Assembly (NCBI GenBank): GCA_002293105.1
Contig: DBCP01000033.1
Coordinates: 7,373-19,371, forward strand
Length of the DNA stretch: 11,999 nucleotides
Reading direction: 5' to 3'
Source of the DNA: Bacteroidetes bacterium UBA955
Lineage (GTDB): Bacteria > Bacteroidota > Bacteroidia > NS11-12g > UBA955
The translations under genes and the position numbers were made by a program. Numbering within the stretch: the first letter of the stretch is position 1; each line of letters opens with the position of its first letter. The notes beneath the pieces are model-generated. The model saw only the letters and a program-made list of their open reading frames with translations. It did no database searches and was not told the DNA's origin. This document shows, piece after piece, positions 1 to 7,465 of the stretch.

Positions 1-3000
1 CGCTCACTTGCCTTTTTTCTGGCCTCTTCTGCCAGTTCAGGCGGCACGACGGGCACAAAATTGGGCGCTTGATTCGATTCCCTGCGGTCTTCTTGCTCCT
101 GCTTGCGCTCCGCCTTCTCGTGCTCCAACAACCGTGTCATAATCTGCTTCTGTCGCTCCAACGATTGCGGCGTTACCTTCCCATTCACCAAGTCCTTTTC
201 GTTCTGTTCCATCATTTTCTCCACTTCTTGCAATGCGTTCGACATCCCCTGTTTGCCTTCCTGTCCAAGCTCCTTCCTTAATTGCTCCACTTGCCTGCGC
301 AACGCCTCCTGCATCAATGCCATCTTTGCCAATTCCTCGTTGAGTTCTCTTTGCGATGGCTCCCCTCCTTCACCGGGCGATTGCGGATCTCCTCCCTGAG
401 GCTTTCCATCCTGACCGGGTTTTCCTTGCTTGCGTTGTTGCATTTTTTGCAACTGCTCTCCCAATGCCTTCTGCGACTCACTCAATTTACTGCCGGGCTT
501 GGGTTTCCCCTGCTTCCCTTGGCCTGATTTATTGGGATTATCACAACTCTTATCACCCTCCTTTTTCTGTTCACTGTTCATCTGTTGCTGCATATTTTGC
601 AGACTCTCCATCAACATATCCGCCAAATTGTTCAACCCTGTCATCACAAACTGCTGATGTTGGGCCGCCGATCGCGGATTTCTTACCTTCATTTTTTCCA
701 ATGAAAACGCCATTTGTACATTCACCCTACTCATCTCTCGGGTCACAAACTGACTGATCATCGTCTGTCGTTTGGCCAATGCCATCAAACTATCCTCAAT
801 AAATTGCAACGATTCCTTCAAACGCATTTGCTCGCGGTTCAATGCCACCTGTTTGGGGTTATCCGGACTCATTTTCCGCAATTCTATCAAAATCGATTCC
901 TGTCGGCTCGATGCATCGATCAAATTCTCCAACAACGCCCTCAGAGCCTGGTAGTCTTCCGCCATCCGCTTCTTCTGCTCTTGCTCAAACCCGGCCTGCA
1001 TTTTCTGCATCGCCTCTTTCATCTTCTGGGCCGATTTTTTCATCTGCTCGGTAGCTCCCGATTTGCGGTTGTTCTTCATCTCCTGAGAAGCTTTTTTCGC
1101 CGCATCTTCCGCTTCTTTCCGCTCTGTTTCTCCCGCTTTTAGGTCCATCGGCTTCTCCAACGCTTGGTTCTTCTGTTCGATGTCCTGCGCCCCTTTTTCT
1201 ATATCCTTCAAGGCCTCATTCTGCGCCTCTTGTTGCTGCTGCACCGATTCCGACACCTCTTTGCCTTTCTCCTGTTCCAGCGCTTTTTGCAATGACTCCT
1301 CTTTTTCTGTCCATTCTTGCATCCTATCCAGCTGATTTTCCACCGCTTCCTCCAATTCCAATTGCTTTAACTGCTCCATCAATTTCTCCAACTCTTTCGA
1401 CGATTCCTGACTCATTTCATTGAGCTTTTGCATCTTTTCTTGCAGCTGTTCTTTGTTGGCTTTTTGCTCCATCAACCGGTTAATTTCATCAATCAATTTC
1501 TGCATTTCAGGGGATGTTAACTGCTTCATCCGCTTATTCAACTCATCCTTCTTTTTTTGCAATTCTTGCGAAGGGGGATTCACCGCATTCTTTTGCTTAT
1601 TCACGTCCGCTTGCTTTTTCTCCAACTGCTTCAACGTCTCCACCATTTTTTGCTGCTCATTGAGCCAGTTTTTGATCTTGGTTTCTTGGTCCCACCCCTG
1701 CTGATTCTGCTGAAGCGATTCCTGCAATTTCTGTGATTCTTTTTGCAGCTCTTTCAGCGTTTTCGATGATTTACTCATGCCCGCACCAATGCCCGCTTCT
1801 TGCTTTTCAAGCAGTTGCGCTACCCTTTCAGCACCCATCCTTTCCAACGTCATCACCGGGGTTCTGAACGTCTTTCCGCCGCGCAAACCATCGTTGTCTT
1901 TTACCGCAAATTGATACTCCAACGTTTCGCCACTTTTCACACCCAAATTCACCAAATCTACGGCGTGGGTAATGGTATACTGCGATACGCCACCTTCAAA
2001 CAAAACCACCCGCTTCCACAAAGCATTTTTCCCAACAACGCGATACAAAAACGCCACTTCATTCACCAAATAATCATCGCTCGCGATTCCGGCAAAATAC
2101 CACGTCCCCAATCGAACCGTATCGGCAATTGTCTCTAACTGAATATCTGGAAAGGCATCGGCCCGCACCGTCAATGTACTTTGTAAGGTGTCGGCACTCA
2201 ACCCCTGCGGTCCTTCCATCGCGAAGACCAACCGTGCATCGCGCATCGCCCGGTGAATGTAGGTACTTCCTCTTTCTGCGTTGGCCAACCGTTGTGATGA
2301 CCCTTGTTGAATTTTTTGAAATGAGCTGCCGACCCGCCAGGCATTTACACGCTCACCTTTGAGTCGATATTCCAAGCGAGTTCCTTCCACCACCTCCAAA
2401 ACCGTTGATTGAGATAGTACCCCATCTTCAATCCCCGTGTAATCTGGAAAATCAGCAAATACCTCAACGGCTTGCCAGTGCGGCTGTTTTTTCACCGTGA
2501 TTGTGTGCTCAGCCACAACAAAGTCCATCGACCTTACCACAAGGGTTTGATCTTCCATCAAATCTTGCAACTCAAAAACAAATACCCCAGGTTTGATTCT
2601 TCTAGCCCTGCGCCATTGCTGACCTATTTTTACCTCCATCGATTCGGGAATCACCGCGCCTTCGGTCTGCCACTGAAGCTTCAAATCCTGACCTTCATTC
2701 ACCACCAAATTGTCGTTCACCAATCGCACAGAAAATGGTGCTTGTCGCACAAATTCCTTCTGATACTGAAACACCCGCGATGCGCCTTGAAGCAGCTCAG
2801 CCGATTCATAAACCCCCATCCCTACTAATAAGAGCAGCAACGCACCCAACCGATATACCCACTTTTTGTGCTTTTGCCAATCCAATGCCTGCACAAAAGG
2901 CACTTTCTGCAATACCAAGGTTTTCTCTTCTATACTCGCCAACAACAGTTCATTGCCTTTTTGAACACCGGCCATGTCTTCCAGTTGCAACAGGTTCATC

Positions 3001-3317
3001 AATTTGTCTGACACCTCCGGAAAATAATTGCCTATCCATTTGGCGGCCTCTTGTTGCGACAATGTTTTGCCCACACCCTGCATATGCAGCAGCGGCTTCA
3101 TCACCCCAAAGGCAACCAAGGGCAAAAACAGCACCCACATCGCCCAGAATAACACCGCTCGATCAACGCTGCCCAACCACAAATAATGTTCTAGCAAAAA
3201 TCCCGACCCAAAAACCACCAAACCCAACGCACCCGCTGTCATCGCCCCGCGAATCAATCGCTGCCGATAATGCGTGTGAATGAATTCATTGAGTTTCTGT
3301 CGGATCCCAGACTGCAT
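1..3317 (-). CDS. DUF4175-type giant membrane/coiled-coil protein, 3' end cut by window edge
   Basis: This frame stays open from an ATG at 3317 to the left edge, giving 1105 codons and no stop, so the C-terminus is missing. The first 80 residues hold two membrane segments (about 25-46 and 53-77). A third lies at about 153-170. Residues about 171-500 are beta-rich and probably periplasmic, with a P-D-Y-T-G motif at 291-295. From about 513 the protein turns into a long coiled coil rich in Gln, Lys, Glu and Met, broken by Gly/Pro/Lys-rich linkers near 916-942 and 960-988. This architecture matches the large proteins annotated as DUF4175 in Bacteroidota. Their molecular function is not established, so none is assigned here. 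The start is supported by a charged N-terminus before the first membrane segment and a -7-like box 26 nt upstream. Base composition of the coiled-coil part is strongly purine-rich on the coding strand. I am confident it is a real gene, and fairly confident of the family by architecture, not by a search. Confidence 0.85.
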   Translation of the reverse strand, partial: MQSGIRQKLNEFIHTHYRQRLIRGAMTAGALGLVVFGSGFLLEHYLWLGSVDRAVLFWAMWVLFLPLVAFGVMKPLLHMQGVGKTLSQQEAAKWIGNYFPEVSDKLMNLLQLEDMAGVQKGNELLLASIEEKTLVLQKVPFVQALDWQKHKKWVYRLGALLLLLVGMGVYESAELLQGASRVFQYQKEFVRQAPFSVRLVNDNLVVNEGQDLKLQWQTEGAVIPESMEVKIGQQWRRARRIKPGVFVFELQDLMEDQTLVVRSMDFVVAEHTITVKKQPHWQAVEVFADFPDYTGIEDGVLSQSTVLEVVEGTRLEYRLKGERVNAWRVGSSFQKIQQGSSQRLANAERGSTYIHRAMRDARLVFAMEGPQGLSADTLQSTLTVRADAFPDIQLETIADTVRLGTWYFAGIASDDYLVNEVAFLYRVVGKNALWKRVVLFEGGVSQYTITHAVDLVNLGVKSGETLEYQFAVKDNDGLRGGKTFRTPVMTLERMGAERVAQLLEKQEAGIGAGMSKSSKTLKELQKESQKLQESLQQNQQGWDQETKIKNWLNEQQKMVETLKQLEKKQADVNKQKNAVNPPSQELQKKKDELNKRMKQLTSPEMQKLIDEINRLMEQKANKEQLQEKMQKLNEMSQESSKELEKLMEQLKQLELEEAVENQLDRMQEWTEKEESLQKALEQEKGKEVSESVQQQQEAQNEALKDIEKGAQDIEQKNQALEKPMDLKAGETERKEAEDAAKKASQEMKNNRKSGATEQMKKSAQKMKEAMQKMQAGFEQEQKKRMAEDYQALRALLENLIDASSRQESILIELRKMSPDNPKQVALNREQMRLKESLQFIEDSLMALAKRQTMISQFVTREMSRVNVQMAFSLEKMKVRNPRSAAQHQQFVMTGLNNLADMLMESLQNMQQQMNSEQKKEGDKSCDNPNKSGQGKQGKPKPGSKLSESQKALGEQLQKMQQRKQGKPGQDGKPQGGDPQSPGEGGEPSQRELNEELAKMALMQEALRRQVEQLRKELGQEGKQGMSNALQEVEKMMEQNEKDLVNGKVTPQSLERQKQIMTRLLEHEKAERKQEQEDRRESNQAPNFVPVVPPELAEEARKKASE

Positions 3318-3343
3318 ACCAAATCACCCAAATGGGCCAATTA

Positions 3344-3351
3344 CAAATATA
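3344..3351 (-). promoter_or_regulatory. -7 promoter box for the DUF4175-type gene
   Basis: The minus strand reads TATATTTG, an exact match to the Bacteroidota -7 consensus TAnnTTTG, ending 26 nt before the ATG at 3317. A TTTG lies 25 nt further upstream, which is longer than the usual gap to the -33 element, so that half is doubtful. The box sits in the 128-bp gap after the methyltransferase gene and suggests that this gene can be transcribed on its own. Confidence 0.45.
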
Positions 3352-3445
3352 CGGAATTTTCAGGGGTAGTTATCGACAAACCAACCAACAGCGAGCCCCA
3401 ATCCCGGCGCCGAATAACAAGTAGTATAGAAGCAAAAAAACAGAC

Positions 3446-4159
3446 TTACCGCAGCAAATTATCCAACAAAATAGCGGTAGCCATGCCTGCATTCAGCGAT
3501 TCGGCTTTCCCCTTTCCGGGAATGGTGATGGGGTGCGTGACCAGTTTCTCGGCCGATTCACGAATCCCATGCGATTCCGAGCCAATGAGGAGCATGCTTT
3601 TTACGGATGGAGTTAGACCGTGTACACTTTCGCCTTCCAAATAAGCGCCATACACCGTTCTATCTTGGGCTACGAGATGCAAATCTGTATAGACCACTTC
3701 CACACGCAAAAATGAACCCATGGTTGCCGCCAAGCATTTGGGATTGAAGGCGTCTACGCTATCAGAAGAAGCCACTATTTGAGACAATCCAAACCAATCA
3801 GCCAGGCGAATAATTGTGCCCATGTTGCCAGGATCGTTGATACCATCCAAAGCCAAAACAAAAGGAATATCGGTATTCAAACCATGAGATAGGGGCATAG
3901 TCACCAAAGCCATTACACCCGGCGCCGTATCAAAGGATGTGCATTTCTTGTTCTCCTCCTCGGTCATCCACTCAAACGAATAATCTGGAGAATGTCTTTC
4001 AGCAAAAGCCGCAGTGGCCCAAATTCCCTCCACTTGCCACGCACTGTGGAATACTTCCTCTACCGCTTTGCGGCCCTCCACCATGAATTGGCCATATTTT
4101 TGCCTAAACTTTGGCATGCGCAGCGATGCGATGTGCTTGATTTGAGCGATGGATGGCAT
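3446..4159 (-). CDS. SpoU/TrmH-family RNA 2'-O-methyltransferase
   Basis: The product is a 237-residue SPOUT methyltransferase that would move a methyl group from S-adenosylmethionine to a ribose 2'-OH in rRNA or tRNA. All three family motifs are visible: motif 1 with N-x-G-T-I-I-R at about 112-118, motif 2 as LLIGSESHGI at 190-199, and motif 3 as IPGKGKAESLN ending at N223. They form the knotted cofactor site. The N-terminal 70 or so residues, with the pattern KFRQKYGQFMVEG, match the small RNA-binding domain of this family. The ATG at 4159 (MPSIAQIKH) is chosen because the family N-terminus begins there. An in-frame TTG at 4168 would add only three residues. The substrate nucleotide cannot be told from sequence. 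The start overlaps the divergent Omp85 gene by 11 nt. The next minus-strand gene starts 128 bp downstream, so co-transcription is possible but not required. Confidence 0.9.
   Translation of the reverse strand: MPSIAQIKHIASLRMPKFRQKYGQFMVEGRKAVEEVFHSAWQVEGIWATAAFAERHSPDYSFEWMTEEENKKCTSFDTAPGVMALVTMPLSHGLNTDIPFVLALDGINDPGNMGTIIRLADWFGLSQIVASSDSVDAFNPKCLAATMGSFLRVEVVYTDLHLVAQDRTVYGAYLEGESVHGLTPSVKSMLLIGSESHGIRESAEKLVTHPITIPGKGKAESLNAGMATAILLDNLLR
4095..4102 (+). promoter_or_regulatory. possible -7 box for the tamL-like gene
   Basis: The plus strand reads TATTTTTG, an exact TAnnTTTG match, 46 nt before the ATG at 4149, with TTTG at 4067-4070 upstream (24-nt gap, longer than usual). It lies within the 5' coding part of the methyltransferase gene, where the promoter has to be because the two genes overlap. 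Such short boxes arise by chance in AT-rich stretches. Confidence 0.3.
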
Positions 4160-6515
4160 AAAGTACAAATATCACGGTTTTCTTCGGAAGTATCTATGGA
4201 TACTCGCCGCCGTGGCCATCTTCCAATCTTGTGGTGTAAAAAAGAGTATTCCCGATGGCAAGTATTTGCTGAAAAAAAACCTCATTTCCATGCCAAAAAA
4301 ATCCGCGCCTGGCGCGGATGTGCGGGCACAAATCTTGCATCGCCCGAACAAAAGAGTCCTGTTCAACAAACTACCCGTATTTCTATGGGCCTACACGCTG
4401 GGTACCAACGAAAAAAACCCAGAATTATCCGACTCTGTGGGATGGCGAAGAACCTTGAGAAAAAAACTCGGTGAGCCACCCGTTTTATTGGACACCAATT
4501 TGGCCCAACTATCGGCCGAAAACATCGCCAACCACCTTTTTAATATGGGTTATTTCGATGTACAAGTTACTTATCATACCACCCTCGGACACCGGAAAGC
4601 GCACGTCGTTTACGATGTACTACCTGGAAAAGCGTATCGCTTGAACTCCTTTTTCAGACAGCCCGCCGATACTGCATTAAAGCCGCTGATCGATAGCCTT
4701 GTGGCACAAAACATCGCCTATCGTTTGTGGTGGCCCATCAACCTGAACGACCTCAATGCAGCCAAAGAAGAACTCACACTAGAACTGAGAGATCGTGGTT
4801 ATTTTGAGGCCCAGCCGGATCTATTCCACTATGAAATCGACACCCTACAAAACAAAAAAGAAGGCGCGGTTTTTCTCAAATTGGACAATCCCAATGCGAA
4901 AAAAAAATTCCAACGCTACCGGTTTGGCGCTACTTATTTCACCCTGCTCTGTGCTGACATTTACCAGAACAACGTATACCCTCAAGCGCATCACAGCAAA
5001 GGGAAACATCTTACGCTGAACCACTACCCCATCAAATCGCAAGTTTTGGATCGGGTAATTTTGATTGATTCAGGGCGATGGTTTTCGCAGTCTGTCACAA
5101 ACCAAACCTATGTAGGATTGGTTGATATGGCTCTGTTTTCCTACGTAGACTTGCACCAAGAAGTAGATTCAGCGCGCGGGCTAATCATCACCCGAATCGT
5201 TGCCAAAGCCGTCCCCCGCATTTATACCCAAATAGAACCCCAAGGATTATACTCGCCCCAAGGCAGTTCAGGAACCAACTTCCAAACCCAAAGTCAGCGG
5301 TCATTTGGTCTGGCAGGCATCATGTCGTTCAATAACCGTAACGCCCTAGGCAATGGCGAAAGTTTGAAAATTAGTTCCATCACATCCTACGAGGCCATCT
5401 TCAAACGGGGCGATTTGGGGAATTTTCAATATGCATTGCAACAAGGTTTCAACATGACCCTGTCGTTACCCAACTTCACCATTCTTGAAAAATTCAACCT
5501 CCGAAACCCCTACCAACGTAAAAATACCGTATTCTCGCTCAGCTATCAGTCAGAGAACAACCCCAACTTCAAAAGGAGTTCACTGCCTGCCTCTGTATCC
5601 CTGCAGTTCATCCGACCCAATTTTAGTTGGTATTACACCCCCATCGAATTAAGCTTCAACCGCAATGAAATTGACCCATCGTTCTTGCCAAGATTGCCAC
5701 AGCTCGACCAAGACTTTGTGAAGCGTGTGTTTACGGACCAATTCATCACTGCTGCCAAATTGGGCGCGATTTACACCAACAACCGCAACAAACCAGGGCA
5801 AACATATTTCTTCGGCAGGGTGGGATTCGAGACCTCCGGCAACTGGCACCGTTTGGCCCGATACCTCTTTGAAGACAATTACAACCCCGACAGTTCCTAC
5901 CAGTTTTTGGGCGTAAACTATTTTCAATACGCCAAGGTGGAATCAGAGGTACGCATTCATCAACACATCGACGAACTGAATAGCATCGCCTTCAGGGCTA
6001 ACTTCGGCATGGCGTTGCCCTATTGGAACAGCAATGTCATTCCTTACGATAAGCGATATTTTATTGGCGGTAGCAACAGTTTGCGGGGCTGGCGTCCGAG
6101 AGGCATAGGTCCGGGAAATACGCCAAAAAGTTCAGGCTCTATCATTGACAGATCCGGGGAGTTTTTGATCGAAGCCAACCTAGAATACCGCTTTACCCTG
6201 ATCAAGAATTTCATTGAAAGCGCACTCTTTTTAGACGCCGGTAACATTTGGAACCTGAGTTCTGCCGGTTCTTCCACAGGCTATGGCGTAATCAATAGGA
6301 ATACGTTTTTATCTGAAGTAGCTGTGAATACCGGTATCGGTTTTCGATTCGATTTGAGTGTATTCTTGTTCCGCATCGATTGGGGATTGCCCATCCGCGA
6401 CCCCAGCAAATCCGTCGACCAACGTTGGGTCATGACAAAACAAGTATCGGGCAGTCTAGGCAAATATCTGCTCGACGAAACGGCAATAGCCATCGGTATT
6501 GGCTATCCATTCTAA
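4149..6515 (+). CDS. tamL: TamL-like lipoprotein Omp85 / BamA-TamA family outer-membrane protein
   Basis: This 788-residue protein belongs to the Omp85 superfamily, which inserts or translocates proteins at the outer membrane. Residues 11-28 form a signal peptide ending F-Q-S-C, and C28 is the likely lipidated cysteine. The following stretch, S-I-P-D-G-K-Y-L-L, is typical of the Bacteroidota lipoprotein version of TamA called TamL. Residues about 30-330 hold POTRA-like modules, for example N-M-G-Y-F-D at 132-137. A C-terminal beta barrel starts near 365-390. The conserved loop motif appears as LRGW at 645-648, within a G-G-S-N-S context. The late barrel carries the surface-antigen signature with F-L-D-A-G-N-I-W. 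The protein ends G-Y-P-F, a terminal aromatic residue expected of a barrel. The ATG at 4149 is the only ordinary start that keeps the signal peptide. No tamB partner is seen in this window. Assignment to the superfamily is firm; TamL rather than another Omp85 lipoprotein is a strong inference. Confidence 0.88.
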   Translation: MDGIKYKYHGFLRKYLWILAAVAIFQSCGVKKSIPDGKYLLKKNLISMPKKSAPGADVRAQILHRPNKRVLFNKLPVFLWAYTLGTNEKNPELSDSVGWRRTLRKKLGEPPVLLDTNLAQLSAENIANHLFNMGYFDVQVTYHTTLGHRKAHVVYDVLPGKAYRLNSFFRQPADTALKPLIDSLVAQNIAYRLWWPINLNDLNAAKEELTLELRDRGYFEAQPDLFHYEIDTLQNKKEGAVFLKLDNPNAKKKFQRYRFGATYFTLLCADIYQNNVYPQAHHSKGKHLTLNHYPIKSQVLDRVILIDSGRWFSQSVTNQTYVGLVDMALFSYVDLHQEVDSARGLIITRIVAKAVPRIYTQIEPQGLYSPQGSSGTNFQTQSQRSFGLAGIMSFNNRNALGNGESLKISSITSYEAIFKRGDLGNFQYALQQGFNMTLSLPNFTILEKFNLRNPYQRKNTVFSLSYQSENNPNFKRSSLPASVSLQFIRPNFSWYYTPIELSFNRNEIDPSFLPRLPQLDQDFVKRVFTDQFITAAKLGAIYTNNRNKPGQTYFFGRVGFETSGNWHRLARYLFEDNYNPDSSYQFLGVNYFQYAKVESEVRIHQHIDELNSIAFRANFGMALPYWNSNVIPYDKRYFIGGSNSLRGWRPRGIGPGNTPKSSGSIIDRSGEFLIEANLEYRFTLIKNFIESALFLDAGNIWNLSSAGSSTGYGVINRNTFLSEVAVNTGIGFRFDLSVFLFRIDWGLPIRDPSKSVDQRWVMTKQVSGSLGKYLLDETAIAIGIGYPF
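4166..4173 (-). promoter_or_regulatory. possible -7 box for the methyltransferase gene
   Basis: The minus strand reads GATATTTG, one mismatch from TAnnTTTG, followed by TAC. It shares nine bases (ATATTTGTA) with the box in front of the DUF4175-type gene. It lies only 6 nt before the ATG at 4159, so a transcript from it would have almost no leader. It falls inside early codons of the divergent Omp85 gene. No matching -33 element is seen. Confidence 0.25.
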
Positions 6516-6566
6516 GTATCCAGCCTCATCCATGCTCTCCACCCAAGGAGCACAACCATCCTATCC

Positions 6567-6574
6567 AATCTTTG
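6567..6574 (+). promoter_or_regulatory. possible -7 box before the M48 protease gene
   Basis: AATCTTTG, one mismatch from TAnnTTTG and followed by TAA, lies 54 nt before the ATG at 6629 in the 113-bp gap after the tamL-like gene. No -33 element is evident. The M48 gene may equally be read from the upstream promoter, since no terminator hairpin is seen in the gap. Confidence 0.2.
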
Positions 6575-6582
6575 TAAGTCGC

Positions 6583-6604
6583 CATTTTTGGCATCATTTT
6601 TGGC
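6583..6604 (+). repeat. tandem pair CATTTTTGGC, 12-bp period
   Basis: The 10-mer CATTTTTGGC occurs at 6583-6592 and again at 6595-6604, separated by AT, just upstream of the M48 gene (6629). The period is close to one helical turn. It may be a protein-binding site or chance low complexity; nothing else supports a role. Confidence 0.5.
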
Positions 6605-6628
6605 TGTTGGGGATACCACACGATTCCC

Positions 6629-7426
6629 ATGAAATACCGTTATCCCCTCCTTGCCTCCGCAGTCTTGGGCCTTATCACCCTCGCTGGATGCTCCAGTTGG
6701 CTCGGAAAAGTAAACATCTTCCCCGTAGAACAAGATGTTGCCTTAGGCCAGCAAGTTGCTAGTAGCTTCGAAACAGGTTCCGCTGCCGTTGTGTTAGACT
6801 CCGGCAAACACAAACAACTCTATGGCTACATTTATGGCATTCGCGATTCTATCTTGAAAACCAATTTATTGGTTCATAAAAACGACTTCCCATGGCGCGT
6901 TCGCGTCATCCATAACGACACCATTCAAAATGCTTTCTGCACCCCAGGTGGTTACATTTATGTATATACCGGCTTGATGAAATACCTGGAAAGCGAAGAC
7001 CAATTGGCGGGTGTGATGGGACATGAAATGGCACATGCAGAAAAACGACATTCCACCGATGCCATGACCCGCGAATTTGGCGCCAATTTGCTGCTTGAAC
7101 TCATCTTTGGAACCAACAAAGCCCAACTGCTTCAAGTGGCTACGGGATTGGCACAGTTAAGTTTTGGCAGAGATGCAGAAACTGAGGCCGATAACTGCTC
7201 TGTGGATTGGTTGTATCAAACCAGCTACAACCCTGTTGGTGCTGCCGGTTTCTTTGAAAAAATCCAAAAAGAGAAAAATCAAGTCAACGTACCAGAATTT
7301 TTAAGCACCCACCCCGATCCAGGCAACCGAGTGGCCAACATGAAAAAACGTTGGTCTGAAAAAGGCGGAAAACCCGGACAAACCTACACAGAGCGATACA
7401 AAAAAATGCTCTCCTTTATGCCCTAA
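6629..7426 (+). CDS. M48-family zinc metalloprotease, lipoprotein
   Basis: A 265-residue M48 peptidase. The N-terminus is a clear lipoprotein signal with lipobox L-A-G-C and C21 as lipidation site, so the enzyme is anchored in the envelope and not cytoplasmic. The zinc-binding helix HEMAH is at 132-136 (H132 and H136 ligands, E133 catalytic). The third ligand is the Glu of E-T-E-A-D starting at E184. The short form without extra transmembrane helices resembles the periplasmic LoiP/BepA-type branch, not HtpX. No TPR extension as in BepA is visible; the chain ends about 80 residues after the third ligand. In E. coli, BepA degrades stalled outer-membrane proteins, and here the gene follows an Omp85 gene by 113 bp on the same strand, so a quality-control role is a reasonable inference. 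The NlpC/P60 gene follows by 39 bp and is probably co-transcribed. Confidence 0.92.
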   Translation: MKYRYPLLASAVLGLITLAGCSSWLGKVNIFPVEQDVALGQQVASSFETGSAAVVLDSGKHKQLYGYIYGIRDSILKTNLLVHKNDFPWRVRVIHNDTIQNAFCTPGGYIYVYTGLMKYLESEDQLAGVMGHEMAHAEKRHSTDAMTREFGANLLLELIFGTNKAQLLQVATGLAQLSFGRDAETEADNCSVDWLYQTSYNPVGAAGFFEKIQKEKNQVNVPEFLSTHPDPGNRVANMKKRWSEKGGKPGQTYTERYKKMLSFMP

Positions 7427-7465
7427 ACAGGCACAAACCTGCACTGAACCAAACGAATCCCACTT

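Noticed and set aside
714..3283. Several plus-strand open frames of 110-180 codons across 1-3300
   Set aside because: They lie opposite a continuous minus-strand frame that gives membrane helices and a long coiled coil. The plus-strand translations are rich in Cys, Pro, His and Phe with no recognisable domain, as expected of shadows of a Lys/Gln/Glu-rich gene.
3405..3412. Palindrome CGGCGCCG between the methyltransferase and the DUF4175-type gene, as a terminator
   Set aside because: Only 8 bases with no loop or extended stem, and no following U-run in the right place.
4159..4168. TTG at 4168 as the methyltransferase start
   Set aside because: It adds only three residues not typical of the family; the ATG at 4159 gives the usual N-terminus.
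3992..4474. 160-codon plus-strand open frame across the methyltransferase/tamL junction
   Set aside because: It overlaps two recognisable genes in other frames and its translation has no domain or coherent composition.
6545..6550. AAGGAG as a ribosome binding site for the M48 gene
   Set aside because: It is about 80 nt before the ATG at 6629, much too far, and Bacteroidota rarely use Shine-Dalgarno pairing.
7428..7441. Small inverted repeat CAGG/CCTG between the M48 and NlpC/P60 genes, as a terminator
   Set aside because: A 4-bp stem without a U-run is too weak; co-transcription is more likely.
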